Position numbers and translations under genes: made by a program. A model generated the notes under the pieces. It had not been told where the DNA came from and searched no databases. It worked only from the letters and a program-made list of their open reading frames with translations. A stretch of 64,000 nt of DNA, from assembly GCA_003586115.2 (NCBI GenBank), contig QVOM02000025.1:46434849-46498848 (forward strand), in the 5' to 3' direction. The DNA comes from Salvator merianae (lineage: Eukaryota > Chordata > Lepidosauria > Squamata > Teiidae). Within the stretch, counting starts at the first letter, position 1; each line of letters opens with the position of its first letter. Below, one piece after another: positions 49,975 through 60,719 of this stretch.

Positions 49975-52430
49975 ACAAGAATCTCTAAGCCTTTTTGTCC
50001 TCCCCTCTCTCCTGAAGTTTGTTGCTTCCGTAATACTATCTATCTATTTCATCCTCTGCTGTTCTCTTTTCCTTTTGTCTTCAATCTTTCCCAGTTTCAG
50101 GCTTTTTTTCAATGAGTCCAGTCTTCTCATTATGTGGACAAAGTAATTGAGCTTCGGCTGCAGTATTTGTCCTCCTATGAACAGTCAGGATTGATTTCCT
50201 TTAGTGTTGACTCATTAGATCTCCTTGAAGTCCAAAAGACTCTCAAAAGTCTTCTCCAGAACCCCACTTTATAGCATTGATTCTTTGAGCCCAGCCTTCC
50301 TTAACATACAACTGTCACTGTCATACATTACGACTGGGAAAACCATTGCTTTGACCATACTGACCTTTAACAGCAAGGCAATATCTCTTCTTTTTAAAAT
50401 GCTGACCAGGTTTGCCAAAGCTTTCCTCCCAACGTGCAGTCACCCTCTGCAGTGATCTCTGAGCCCAAGAAAATAAAATCTGATGCTCCTTCTATTTCTT
50501 TCCCCTCTATTTGTCAGGAAGAGATGGGACCAGATGCCAGAATCCTAGGTTTTTTAAAAAAAAAAATGTTGAGCTGCAAGGCAGCTGTTGGACTCTCCTC
50601 TTTCACCCTCATCAACAGGCTCCTTAATTTCACTTGCTGCCATAAGAGTGGCATCATCTGCATATCTGAGGTGGTTGATATTTCTCTTGTTAACCTTAAC
50701 TCTGAGTTTTGATTCATCCAGTCTGACATTGCACATGATGTACTCTGCATATTATTTAAGTAAATAAGGTGACAGTATATAACCTTGTCATATTCCTTTT
50801 CCAGTCTTGAATCAATCAGTTGTTCTATATTTGGTTCTAACAGTTGCTTCTTGACCTGCGTACAGGTTCCTCCAGATATAGGTAAGGTGGTTGGATACTC
50901 CCATCTATTTAACAACTTGCCACAATTTGTGGTGAACCATACTGTCAAAGGCTTTGACTTAGACAATGAAGCAGGAGTAGATTTCTTTTCTTTTCTTTTC
51001 TTTTCTTTTTTGAACTACCTTGTTTTCTCCATAATCCAGCAAAGGTTGCAAATTTGATATCTAGCTTCTCTGCTTCTTTGAAAGCCAGCTTGCACTTTTG
51101 TTAGTTCTCAGTTCACATATTGTTGAAGCCTAGCTTGCAGTGTGTGAAATGAGTACAGCTGTTTGGTAGTTTGAACATTCTTCGGCACTGGCTTTCTTTG
51201 AGATTGGAATGTAAACTGATCTTCCATGACAATCCTGTTTCTACTGCTGAGTTTTCCAAATTTGCTGGCATATTGAATGCAGCATCAACGGCATCATCTT
51301 TTAGGATTTGAAATAGTCCACTGGAATTCTGTCACCTACACTATCCTTGTTAGCAATTCTTCCAAAGCCAACTTGATTTCACTCTCCAGGATGTTTAGGT
51401 TGGAGATTACATCATTGTGGTTATCAGTGATAAAATCTTTCTTGTATAGTTCTGTGTATTCTTGCCACCTCTTCTTAATCTCTTCTATTTCTGTTAGATC
51501 CCTACCATTTTTGTGCTTTGTCACACTAATTTTTGCATGAAATGTTCCCTTGAAAATATCTCCTGTTTCCCATTCTGTTGTTTTCTTCTGTTTATTTGCA
51601 TTGCTCATTCAAGAAGGACTTCTTATGTCTCCTTGCTATTTTCTGGAAATCTGCATTCAGTTGGACATGTCTTCCCCTTTCTCCTTTGCCTTCCACTTTC
51701 CTTTTTTCCACAACTCTTTATAATGCCTCATCAGACAATCATTTTGCTTTCTTGCTCTTCTTTTTCTTCAGGATGTATTTTGTTGTTGCCTCCTGTACAA
51801 TGTCATGAATCTGTGTTCATAATTCTTCAGGCACTCTGTCGACCAGATCTAATCCCTTAAATCTATTCAATTCCTCCACTGCATATTCATAAGGGGTATA
51901 GTTTCGGTTATACGTGTATGGTCTATTGGTTTTCTTACTTTTTTCCAATTCAAATTTAAACTTTGCAATAAGAAGCTCATGATCTGAGCCACAGTCAGCT
52001 CCTGGTCTTGTTTTTACTGACTGTATATAGTTTCTCCATCTTTGGCTGCAAAATATACATAAACTGAATTTGGCATTGACCACCTGGTGATGTCTGTGTG
52101 TAGAGTCACCTTTTGAGTTGCTGTAAAAGAATGCCATCACCAGCGAATTATTTTGACAAAGCTCTATTAGCCTCTGTCTTACTTCATTTGTACTCCAAGA
52201 CCAAACTTGCCTGTTATTCTGGTTATCTTTTGATTTCCTACCATAGCATTCCAATCCCCTAAGATGAAAGTGATATCTTCATTCGTATGTTACTTCTAGA
52301 AGGTGTTGTAGGTCTTTTAGAACTGGCCAACTTCAACTTTTTCAGTGTCAGTGGTTGAGAAACAGCCGTGGATTACTGTGATGATGAACGGTTTGCCTTA
52401 GATTCGAACAGAGATCATTCTGTCATTTTG
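49975..52430 (-). mobile_element. BovB LINE (RTE clade), near-complete polyprotein order, decayed
   Basis: On the minus strand the polyprotein runs in order. The endonuclease starts near 52425 (DRMISVRI) and continues through QRLIELCQNNSLVMAF and SVKTRPGADCGSDHELLIAK (about 51960-52030), then GLDLVDRVPEEL. The linker follows (DIFKGTFHAKISVTKHKNG, then EEIKKRWQEYTELYKKDF; 51420-51560). The palm domain comes next, with the catalytic motif NINHLRYADDATLM at about 50640-50680. The C-terminus has HIMRRLDSLKKSLKLGKIE (50060-50120) and SITEATN near 50030. These are characteristic BovB blocks. Parts of the fingers and palm between about 51000 and 51330 are lost or scrambled, and frames shift often, so it is dead. 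A TTTTC repeat lies inside (50980-51010). No clear TSD was found. Confidence 0.88.
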
Positions 52431-52435
52431 TGCTT

Positions 52436-53107
52436 ACCTCCATCTTGGAATGATTTACCAACTTCAGCTTTTGCTGGATCAGCACAATCTGGCAACAGTG
52501 ATCTGTGCTCTGAAAACCTCCAGACTAGACTATTGTAATGCTCTCTACATGGGGCTACACTTGAGAATGGTCAGGAAGCTGGAACTAGTGCAGAAAGCAA
52601 CAGCATGACTGCTGATGGGAGTTTCTGACTGAACACGCACCACATAGGTCTTAGAGGAGCTGCATTGGTTACCATTTGGCTACCAAGCCCAATTCAAAGT
52701 GCTGACATTGTGAAACAAAGTCTTAAATGGCTTGGGCCCCAAATATGTGAAGGACCACATTTTTTCATATAGACCTGCTCTATGATCAGAAAGTGAGGGC
52801 CTTCTTGTAATTCAGGTACCCACAGAGGTGTGAGGGGCTGCAGCGTGTGAGCGGGCCTTATCTGCAGTGACCCCCTTGCTTTGGAATAGCTTTCCATGGA
52901 AATATGCCAGACACTAACTGTTTATGGTTTTGAGCACCTGGTTAAAATGTACCTCTTCAACTGGGCCTTTGATTCCTAGTTCATTTGAATGCAGGTCTCT
53001 CAGAGTAGTCTTAAATATGTTTTAGTGTTTGTTTTATCATATGTTGAAACCCACCTTAGCGCCTCGATGTGAAGGGTGGATACAAACAGTATACATAAAT
53101 AGATACA
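52436..53107 (+). mobile_element. L2-clade LINE, C-terminal region and 3' tail
   Basis: The frame reads LLLDQHNLATVICALKTSRL, then SRLDYCNALYMGLHLRMVRK, then LELVQKATA and, after a stop, LEELHWLPFGYQAQFKVLTL and KVLNGLGPKYVKDH. This is the characteristic C-terminal block series of L2 LINEs. Further matches are PLLWNSFPWKYA and the final LKCTSSTG region. The 3' end is GAAGGGTGGATACAAACAG with an ATAAATAGATAC tail. It abuts the 5' side of the BovB copy in opposite orientation. At least five in-frame stops make it non-functional. Confidence 0.85.
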
Positions 53108-53245
53108 TTTCTTTTAAGAGATTATTGCCCACAGTAGTAGATATAACGGTATACGTATGCACAAATTTGAATTACAACAGTATTTTACTAGGCTCTTTAG
53201 GCTATTATATATATCTACTAGAAGAAGGAAAAAAAAGGAAAGAAG

Positions 53246-53298
53246 GGAAGGAAGGAAGGAAGGAAGGAAGGAAGGAAGGAAGGAAGGAAGGAAGGAAA
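53246..53298 (+). repeat. GGAA tetranucleotide microsatellite
   Basis: About 13 GGAA units run without interruption, preceded by a purine-rich AGAAGGAAAAAAAAGG lead-in. Repeated GGAA is a possible ETS-factor binding array, but no nearby gene gives that a context. Confidence 0.95.
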
Positions 53299-53787
53299 AC
53301 TCAAAGGCTTATTATATGGTGAATCTTCCTCAGTGACCACAGCTTTAGAAAATGCAGAACAAATACAAAATAAATTGCAATCCATGTCACAAAACAAACA
53401 GAATCCTGACAATGACTATCATTACTTACAAATCCCCAAATGTACAAATAGATAAAACCTATAAAATCCTAGATAAAACCAAAATTTCACAATATTTGGT
53501 ATCAGAAAGTATAAAAACAGACATGATATGAGTGAAATGTTTAATAATCTACAGAAGCTCAAAATCCAATATAAAATATAGAAATGAAAATTATGCTTAC
53601 AGATACCACCAGAATCAAATTTCCATGCAATAGTCCAATGAAACAGACTGTATATATGGAAAACTCTTACAAGCTCAACCGATCACCAATTTAAGAAACA
53701 GTGATCCTGAAAATAATTATGGCATCAAAAATCAACGGAAAAAATGGATTCTAGCAAGTTGGATAACACTCTAAGAGCTACATAAAA
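53299..53787. other. Possible 3' untranslated part of the Penelope-like element, otherwise unassigned
   Basis: This AT-rich stretch lies downstream, on the minus strand, of the coding remnant at 53788-54115. It holds no simple repeat beyond AT-rich patches. Confidence 0.35.
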
Positions 53788-54115
53788 TCAAATGATCCAA
53801 TTGACATCCTCATTCAGACCTCGACGGGAAGTTCTTAATTTGTGTGTCCAGAATAACTCTTTTTTTCTTCAAGCATTTCTTATTATGGCCATGACGAATG
53901 TTATCTATGCATGAGAATTTCAATTGTTCTATGTTATGCCTGTATTCTAAAATGTGCTCGACCAAAGGGACATTTACTTTTTGATTTTTAATAAAACTCT
54001 TGAGTTTGATTTTTCTTGTCTTGAAGAATCCCTGTGGTCTACTGAAGGATCCCATGTTAGAATCCCATATTTTTTTCTGACCACCAAGATACATTTTTTT
54101 ATCCCCACTTCTCTT
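53788..54115 (-). mobile_element. Penelope-like retroelement, C-terminal GIY-YIG-type remnant
   Basis: The minus-strand frame ends with LVEHILEYRHNIEQLKFSCI, then DNIRHGHNKKCLKKKRVILD and TQIKNFPS. After a one-base shift it reads RGLNEDVNWII and a stop (53788-53820). The order (H-x-HNIxxLKF, a basic KK-L segment, a WI/LDTQ helix, then a terminal GLNED-xNW) is that of the C-terminal GIY-YIG endonuclease region of Penelope-like elements as I remember it. The GIY-YIG core itself is not clearly preserved. Upstream sequence is not recognisable as reverse transcriptase, so only the 3' end remains. Confidence 0.55.
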
Positions 54116-55638
54116 TGCCCCACATCAACACCTGATTCTTTTCTTTTCTTTTCCCGCTCTCTATCTTTTTCCTCTTTACCCCTCTGTAGGTTGTTCTGCC
54201 ACTGGTTGTGACTGCTGACTCATACACATTTATCCTTGTGCCCCCAGAAACACTGGGCTGGCAGTGAAGGGAGCAAGGCCAGGGAAGATGGAAAGGGGCT
54301 TTGAGAAGAAGCCCACAGTGACTCTGATGAGGTGTCCTGAAGGTTCTTCCCTTTCCATGGGCAAGAGAGTTTCTTGGAAGGGGATCTGAGGCCCCACAAG
54401 CCCTCCTCCATCCATGGCATTTTTGCCAGCACATTCCGTCCTCAACCTATGAATGCGCAGAACTGCATACTTGCCAAAACTTAGTTATAATAATACTAAA
54501 AAGAAAAAGATGCAAGAATGGGGAGAGTGGGGACAGAGGAAGATGGTCTTACCCTCCCCTGAGAAGTCAAAATGTGGGTAATGGAATTGCATCCAATCAC
54601 AGAGAGAAGGATGGGAGAGATGGACAGGAAACATGTACCATGTCACTGGATTGAGGCCAAGGAGACTGAAAAGTGTGCACAAAGAAAGACAAACTGAATG
54701 AGCACTATATTAGAAGAGTGTAATTGAACCAATAATTTCGTGAATCCCATTGTGAACTATGATGGACTAATATGTTGTGGTGTGACCAAGCCATGAGTGA
54801 CAATGATGTATGAAAAAATGATTGCATGAACCACTAGCTATAGCTTTCAGCAAACAGTGTAAATAAATACAAAAATAGAAAAAGGAAAAAAAAAAGAGAA
54901 GTATTTCCTTCTCTGTATAATGTTTATATTCAGCATGTCATCTGTTGCCCTGGGAAAGAGAACAGGAAATAAGCAGAAGGAATGTCATTCTGGAAACACA
55001 TATGAGAAAATGAAGAAATATATTTGAATTTTCATTTCACAGTTGATGACTACTTTGTAGATAAAGTACCACTGTCAGTCATTCCATTTTGGTCCACATG
55101 AAAATAACAACTAAATAAAGAATGCTCTCCAATTCAGCAAGTGACATTTTGGTTTAATAATATCTGGAAACACTTGTGCTTTGGTTAAAATATAACATTA
55201 AGTCAAGCCACCATTGACAAAAAAAAAAGGCAATTACTAATTTAACCTGCATCACAGTATTTTCATAACTCACAAAGTGACCTTAAAATAGTTTCAGAAA
55301 GAAATGGCTAATGTTGAGGTAATGTTAAAATATATGAAAAGAAGTAATGTCTCATCTGTAGTACTAGGAAAGCGTGTGTTATTTCAAAAGCAATCACTGA
55401 TTACTGTAGAGAATTTATCAAGCTGTCAGCTATTTCTGTTAGAATCAAATTCTACTTGTTCAGAGAGAGGAAGCATTTTTCTGTCATAAAATGTGGCTGT
55501 GAACACATACATGCTCTTTTTGGTTTAAGGACAGCATTGAATCTACATATTTTTGGAAGGCTTTATCAAATGGCTAACTTCTATTTGATTTATATAGTCA
55601 TCCATCTGGTTAAAAGGAAGACATAGCAGACACTTAAG
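54116..55638. other. Unassigned stretch
   Basis: The 54190-54440 part is GC-richer and open in three frames on the minus strand, but no domain is recognisable. An A run lies at about 54885-54896 and 55220-55228. No repeat ends were found. Confidence 0.45.
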
Positions 55639-55750
55639 AATAACAAAATACAGAAAAAGAGAAGTGTTTCAAATATTATTACAAGTTATGTTCCAATAAC
55701 AAAATGCAGAAAAAGAGAAGTGTTTCAAATATTATTACAAGTTATGTTCC
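55639..55750 (+). repeat. 56-bp tandem duplication, one mismatch
   Basis: Two adjacent 56-base units (55639-55694 and 55695-55750) differ at one base (ATACAG against ATGCAG). Such identity in otherwise decayed DNA implies a recent duplication or an assembly artefact. Confidence 0.95.
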
Positions 55751-55849
55751 AAAAACTAGTACAAAGAGAGTGGTCTTTCAATTTTTTTTGAATGCAAATA
55801 GTGGTGTGGGGGGTGAGTAGGTGGAGCCGACAATGTGATCTCATGCATT

Positions 55850-56269
55850 GGGCCTGTTCACACTTGCTAGCCAAGTGCGCCCACACCTTGCGGAGGGCCG
55901 GTATCTGGGAGCGGACTACAGCCTCTCCCAATTGCTACTAGCTGTGGAGCACTAATTAGTGCTCCACAATGTTACTAGGAGGCGATAGTCACCTCCTGGT
56001 AAAGTGCATTCACACTTAGCTGGTATTATGCTGTCCAGGCTGGTGTGATGCACTGATTGCACAAGTGTAATCACCCAACTGGGCCTGCATGATTGAGCAG
56101 CTGGGCCCAACTGGGGCATTGCTTGGGCTGATTATGCCTGCACGCTCTGTGCAGCACTGCTAGTCACCACGGCAGCAGCTGGATGCTTCCCGGCAGCTGT
56201 CATGGCGAGGATCGGGTAATTAGAATGAGATAATTATCCCATTCTAAGGTGGAAAGTGTGAAAAAGCTC
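55850..56269 (+). mobile_element. Non-autonomous DNA transposon, family A, copy 4
   Basis: It starts GGGCCTGTTCACACTTGC, and the right end (GGAAAGTGTGAAAAAGCTC) is the imperfect complement. It is collinear with copies 1 and 2: GGGAGCGGACTACAGCC, then CTCCCAATTGCTACTAGC, TGTGGAGCAC and the late GCTGTCATGGCGAGG block. It keeps several CpGs (GTGCGCCC, TTGCGGAGGGCCGG), so it may be younger than copies 1 and 2. No clear target duplication is present. Confidence 0.75.
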
Positions 56270-56344
56270 ACTAACACAAATGATAGGCAAACTACAAAAT
56301 ATCTTGTTTGAATAAACAATTAGTTAGAATGTTACACCTAATTG

Positions 56345-56585
56345 TTTATAAGTGCTCCAATCCCAAGGAAGACCAATGCTAGAGAATGTGCAAAACTACT
56401 GAACAATTGTGTTCATTCCACACACTAGCAAAGCAATGCTCAAGATTCTGCAGGCTAGGCTTCAGCAATATGTGACCCGAGAAATACCGGAAGTGCAAGC
56501 TGGTTTTTGAAGAGGCAGAGAAACTAGACATCAGATTTCCAACCTTCACTGGATTATGGAGAAAGCAAGGGAGTTACAAAAAAAA
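56345..56585 (+). mobile_element. BovB LINE fragment, fingers/palm region, plus strand
   Basis: The frame reads AMLKILQARLQQYVTREIPE, then VQAGF, a stop, and RGRETRHQISNLHWIMEKAR with ELQ. This is the conserved BovB reverse-transcriptase block just upstream of the palm. The flanking MCKTTEQLCSFH sequence is the preceding block out of frame. It is the part missing from the larger BovB copy at 49975-52430, but lies in the opposite orientation, so it is a separate insertion. It ends where a family-H-like block (GGGTGTATTCAGACTACC) begins at about 56610. Confidence 0.85.
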
Positions 56586-56819
56586 TCAACTTCAGCCTCA
56601 CTGTCTGAGGGTGTATTCAGACTACCTATTTCAGTCACCTTCTGGGCGAATTTTACCTGCAGGAGCGAAACAGGAAATAAGAAAATTTGCCTTAGCCCAC
56701 CTCCAAACCTGTAATGAGGCAACTCTTCAACAGCTGGGGAAAAAAAGCTCTCAGGTTGCCATAGAACTGAGCGGCGAGTGCTTCCACCAATCACAGCCTT
56801 GAAAGAACCCACCGGACAA

Positions 56820-57215
56820 TTGGACAGGGAGGGAGCACCAGTGAGCTCCTGCCAGCGCTGGTAACTTTTGAACTCAATTAAACAGCTCACAGGAAGCTGA
56901 AAGTGCAACTAAAAAAATAACTCCTATCCTGCCTTCTTTTACAAATGTACTTAAAAGCACACTAGACTTTGTATAATAACAAGGAGTGGGGAGATAGAGA
57001 CTTGAGTAGAACAATTCTGCTTCATAGCCTTGGCTTGAAGGCATGGGACAACAGGGAGGGAGGGGCACAGTGAGCTCTTGCTAGTACCAGGAACTTTTGA
57101 TCTTAATTAAATAGATCTACAAAAATTACTCCTATCTTGCCTTTTTAGATTAGAAAAACACAATGGATTTCTTATAATAACGGGGAGTGGGGAAAGAGAG
57201 AGACCTGAGGTTCAG
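56820..57215 (+). repeat. Diverged tandem duplication of about 175 bp
   Basis: GGGAGGGAGCACCAGTGAGC to TAATAACAAGGAGTGGGGAG (about 56825-56990) is repeated as GGGAGGGAGGGGCACAGTGA to TAATAACGGGGAGTGGGG (about 57050-57195). Shared middle blocks are GGAACTTTTGA, CTTAATTAAA and ACTCCTATCTTGCCT. The two units differ by many substitutions and one longer gap, so the duplication is old. They probably lie inside a transposon whose left end is GGGTGTATTCAGACTACC at 56610, but no right end was identified. Confidence 0.65.
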
Positions 57216-57536
57216 AACGATTCTTTTGCAAACAAAAATCCCAAGCAGTTAACGAGTTGGAAGCTACTCTAGAAGATAGGTGGGGATGTCATACTTAGTG
57301 GTCAATCAGTGAGCAACAACCTTTGTAGGCTTGGTACCTTATCTGTTGAAGCGAAGAGGCTGTACTACAGGTGAGTTATGAAGTGAATATACACCTTATC
57401 CACCTTTTCTAGCCTAGAATGGTCATGAGAATGTATGTGAATAATCTCACTTGTGGACCATCTCTATATTGTCACTAAGCTACCCAAGAGAATTTTTTTT
57501 TTTTTTTTTTTTTTTTTACTGCACGTCGATGCAATC
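57216..57536. other. Unassigned stretch ending in a 25-base T run
   Basis: No gene was seen. The homopolymer T run occupies 57493-57517. It could be the A-tail of a minus-strand retroposon, but the sequence to its right has family B features instead of a gene or SINE. Confidence 0.5.
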
Positions 57537-57539
57537 TTA

Positions 57540-58037
57540 CACCCTTTCTGCACCTGGAGTACATCAGAAAGTGTTCCATTTTAGGCTTCAATGTCTGCAG
57601 ACTAGTGCAGGCCAGTGAAAGCCCCACTTACCACTGGTACACTTTGTTTTCATTGGACAAAGCTGCCCACTGGAATAGGATGCAAAAGGGCACCATATCT
57701 CAGTCCAAGCATAGACCTCTTTACATGGCTCGACAATTAGATCAGTGTTCATATACCAGATTACAAAAAAAAAGAAAAAGAAAGCATGCCTCCTAGTCAG
57801 GAATACAATGGGTCTCCCATTTTGTCTGTGCACTAGAAAGTGCCACAAGAAGTGGCACTGGAAGTTGGTGGATCACTGAAGTGGCCCCAGCTGAAAACTT
57901 CCTGCTTTTGGAGGCCGAGTGCTGGCTTTGAGGGTTGGGCAGACCTTCAAAGCTGGTATTCAGGCCTGGGATGAAGCAGATTGTCCATATTGCTGATAGC
58001 GTTATCCTGACCCACCTCAAGCCAGTGTCGAAACAGA
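57540..58037 (+). mobile_element. Family B Harbinger-like element, copy with diverged ends
   Basis: The left end ACCCTTTCTGCACCTGGAG follows TTA and matches the GGGCCTTTCTGCACTGGCC start at 8833. The block ATCACTGAAGTGGCCCC with CTTCCTGC aligns with 9113-9165. The right end (CCAGTGTCGAAACAG) is a weak complement of the start, and no duplication is visible there, so the right boundary is approximate. Confidence 0.42.
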
Positions 58038-58380
58038 GTAGTTTCCAGAAATGATACCACAATTTAACATTAAACCAAGAAAAAAAATATACTTTTGTCT
58101 CTGGCCTGGTTCTTTTTTAGAAACAGTTGTTAACTATGGAGTTGGTGCCTATTCCTATTATGGGAATATGATTGACAAATTCTAGAACATATAAGAAATA
58201 AATGACAACATATTTATCATTCACTATTTTAAGTCTTTCAGAAATACACTTGATAGCTGTTTGAATATACAGTCCCATAATTCATTTGCATTGTATTTGT
58301 ATATGCTGTTTTTGTCTCTGTTGCCATTGAGCTTCCCTGACCAGAGGCATGTTTGGTCTATCTTCTGATAACTAGGTTGG
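58038..58380. other. Unassigned stretch
   Basis: Nothing recognisable precedes the AAAT repeat. Confidence 0.5.
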
Positions 58381-58381
58381 A

Positions 58382-58411
<30 letters not shown>
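58381..58411 (+). repeat. AAAT tetranucleotide repeat
   Basis: Seven to eight AAAT units. It could be the tail of a decayed retroposon. Confidence 0.9.
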
Positions 58412-58412
<1 letters not shown>

Positions 58413-58489
58413 CTGGCTATCTTGGTGCAGTACATTTAAGACAGCTAGTGCTTCATCCCAAAATTTGAGAGTGATCATATAGACTGCCT

Positions 58490-58531
58490 TAAGTGTACTA
58501 TAAATATATTAAAGTGTACTATAAATATATT
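58490..58531 (+). repeat. 20-bp tandem duplication
   Basis: AAGTGTACTATAAATATATT occurs twice in direct succession (about 58491-58531) with no mismatches. Confidence 0.85.
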
Positions 58532-58554
58532 CAAAGTTCTTTTTTTAAAAAAAA

Positions 58555-58720
58555 ATCTAAGAACATAAAAATATAAGTGGAGCCTTGCAGGATCAGGCCC
58601 ATCTTGTCTTCCACAGTTATCCACCAATTGCTTCAGGGCATCTCAAGCATAAGACAAAGTCAAAACTTTCACACTGCTCACAACTTCTTGCAAATGGCCT
58701 TTACAGGCATCCTGGATGTT
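58555..58720 (+). repeat. Sauropsid interspersed repeat, family C, copy 4
   Basis: AAGAACATAAAAATATAAG with GGATCAGGCCCATCTTGTC is the start of the family and matches 16965-17000 in layout. The later part is diverged. Confidence 0.5.
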
Positions 58721-60719
58721 GCTTTCCTTCCACTGGATCTTGTTAAAACCCTAATCTAGAGATTGTTTATATGTGCTGCAGTTTTCTTAGCTTACACTGG
58801 CTTTTAATGAATTTGGGATATGGTTTGGATAATAGAAGGTAATTATTCTAGTTGGACATTTTAAATATACTAAACTTCAAGCTATTTATTGTGTCAGAAA
58901 GTAACATCTCAGGAAAAGCCACTGCTATTTGGTCTTACTAGTGAGCTCCCTATAGACATATGGCTGGTAACTGGCACTGGGAATACAACAGACGTTTCAT
59001 TTGATCCAGAATAGTCTTCCATGTTCTTATTCTGAGCCGTTGGGACAGAGTAAAAAATTCATTTAATTCATAAATAAATGAAATTTAATTCATTAAATTC
59101 ATAAATAAGTAAAATAACGAAAACCTTATGCACAGTTTTGATAGCATATACCAATTATGTTTGCATGCCAACCATGTACATTTTTACTATATCTTTGCCA
59201 ACTTATTTAGAGCAACATTGTTTGGACTACACAGAAACATTTGTAACAAATACAATAAAATATCCAAATGCAATTTAACTTGTACAATACTTTAGTCCCT
59301 ATAACCATATGCCAAATGTATTTGACACTGGCATTTCTTTGTGTCAACTTCTAATTTTAACTACATACTGAACTTTTTTAATGGAAATTACCCATATGCT
59401 ATACTATGCATGCTTGACTTCTTCTGCATTTGCTTAATGGATTTATTGCAGGAAGATTTTTTTTCTCTCTCTTTGGTTCAGGGGCCAAAAGCAGCTGAAT
59501 GTTCTTTAAAAAAAAAAAAAAAAATAGGGTGGGTGGATTTGTGCTTAAGCAAAGAAAAAAAGCACTCAGCAACAAAAATGCTAAATATTTTAATATTTTC
59601 AAGCCATACAGGAACATTTTGACTGATTCAATCTAGAATTTATTTATGTCAGATCCAATTATCTTGGATTTCAATTTTTTTTAAGGACAATTCCTAGTTC
59701 AGAAAGTGAAAGGTCAATTCACTCATGTAACAAGTTGATGTAAACTAGAGAGGAAGCCAATAAACTTTAAAGAAATGCCAACAAATATACCAAACTTATT
59801 ACAAGGTTGGAAGAGATTATTTTGAATCAGTGACTGGTTTTCACTCTTAAGACTGGGAGTGGATATATGTTCCCTTAATAGTATCACTGATCCAATTGAT
59901 TTTTTTTCCCTCTAAGTATGATCTGTGATCTATCATTTTCAAAATCCCCAAGACTGCTAAAATTTTACTGAAGTAACGCTAGAAGCAGAACTCTGTACTT
60001 CGTTTATGAGTATGTTCTCCCTCTCACTAAATCACAAAAATGAACAGAGTTTCACAATGGAGAAAGCAGTACGAGCCTTTGATTTCAGCTAATAGGGATT
60101 TAATCAAGTTATGTCACAAATCTAATGCAGTCAACATCTTTCATAAAATGCAAACACAGTGCACTATTTCTGATAGAGGCTAAGCAAATTAATTTTGAGG
60201 ATAGTTGCTGGCAATCTTCATTCTCTCTATTTAAAGATGTGACAAGAAGCAGCACAATGATTGTTTTCAGATGTGATCTATGCCTACTACTTCTGACTTT
60301 GAAATGTTGCAAGTGGAATTTGTGCTTGCATTGCAATAGAAAGGGCAGGCATAGCCCATTTCCATCAGTTTTATTGTATAGGTTATGTATTTTTTGCTAC
60401 TTAATACAGGGATAAGAATATGAATTGCTAAATAAATGTATACTATGCTAATTTGATATGAAAACTCTGCTAGATTAAACAAGGTTACACAGATTTCAGG
60501 GTGCTGCCAAAAAGTGTGCATAGGCATCCTAAACTGGTGCATAATTTTACCATATTTTGGTGTTTAAAAGAGTACAAGAATTCACAAGCTGAGTGATCAA
60601 TGGAATATGGTACAATTCCTCTTTCCCATGAGAAGCTAAGTGAAAATGGCACATGGAAGAAGGGGAGTGGATTAAGGAGACTTGCAGAGCCCCAAAAGAA
60701 TTCATAGTGCTTTTATCTC
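58721..60719. other. Unassigned AT-rich stretch
   Basis: It contains a repeated AATTCATAAATAA motif at 59058-59110 and an A run at 59507-59524. No element ends or exons were recognised. Confidence 0.5.

Noticed and set aside
50514..50966. 150-codon minus-strand frame as a host gene
   Set aside because: Its sequence and the neighbouring YADD motif identify it as part of the BovB reverse transcriptase.
51817..52254. 145-codon minus-strand frame as a host nuclease
   Set aside because: It is the endonuclease domain of the BovB LINE, continuous in order with the linker and RT downstream.
54099..54434. Overlapping minus-strand frames of 70-111 codons as an exon
   Set aside because: Three frames are open over the same GC-richer block, none has a domain or splice context, and this is expected where stop codons are depleted by composition.
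57493..57517. Poly-A tail of a minus-strand processed pseudogene
   Set aside because: The sequence to the right of the T run matches a family B transposon start and not an mRNA or SINE; the homopolymer alone is not sufficient.
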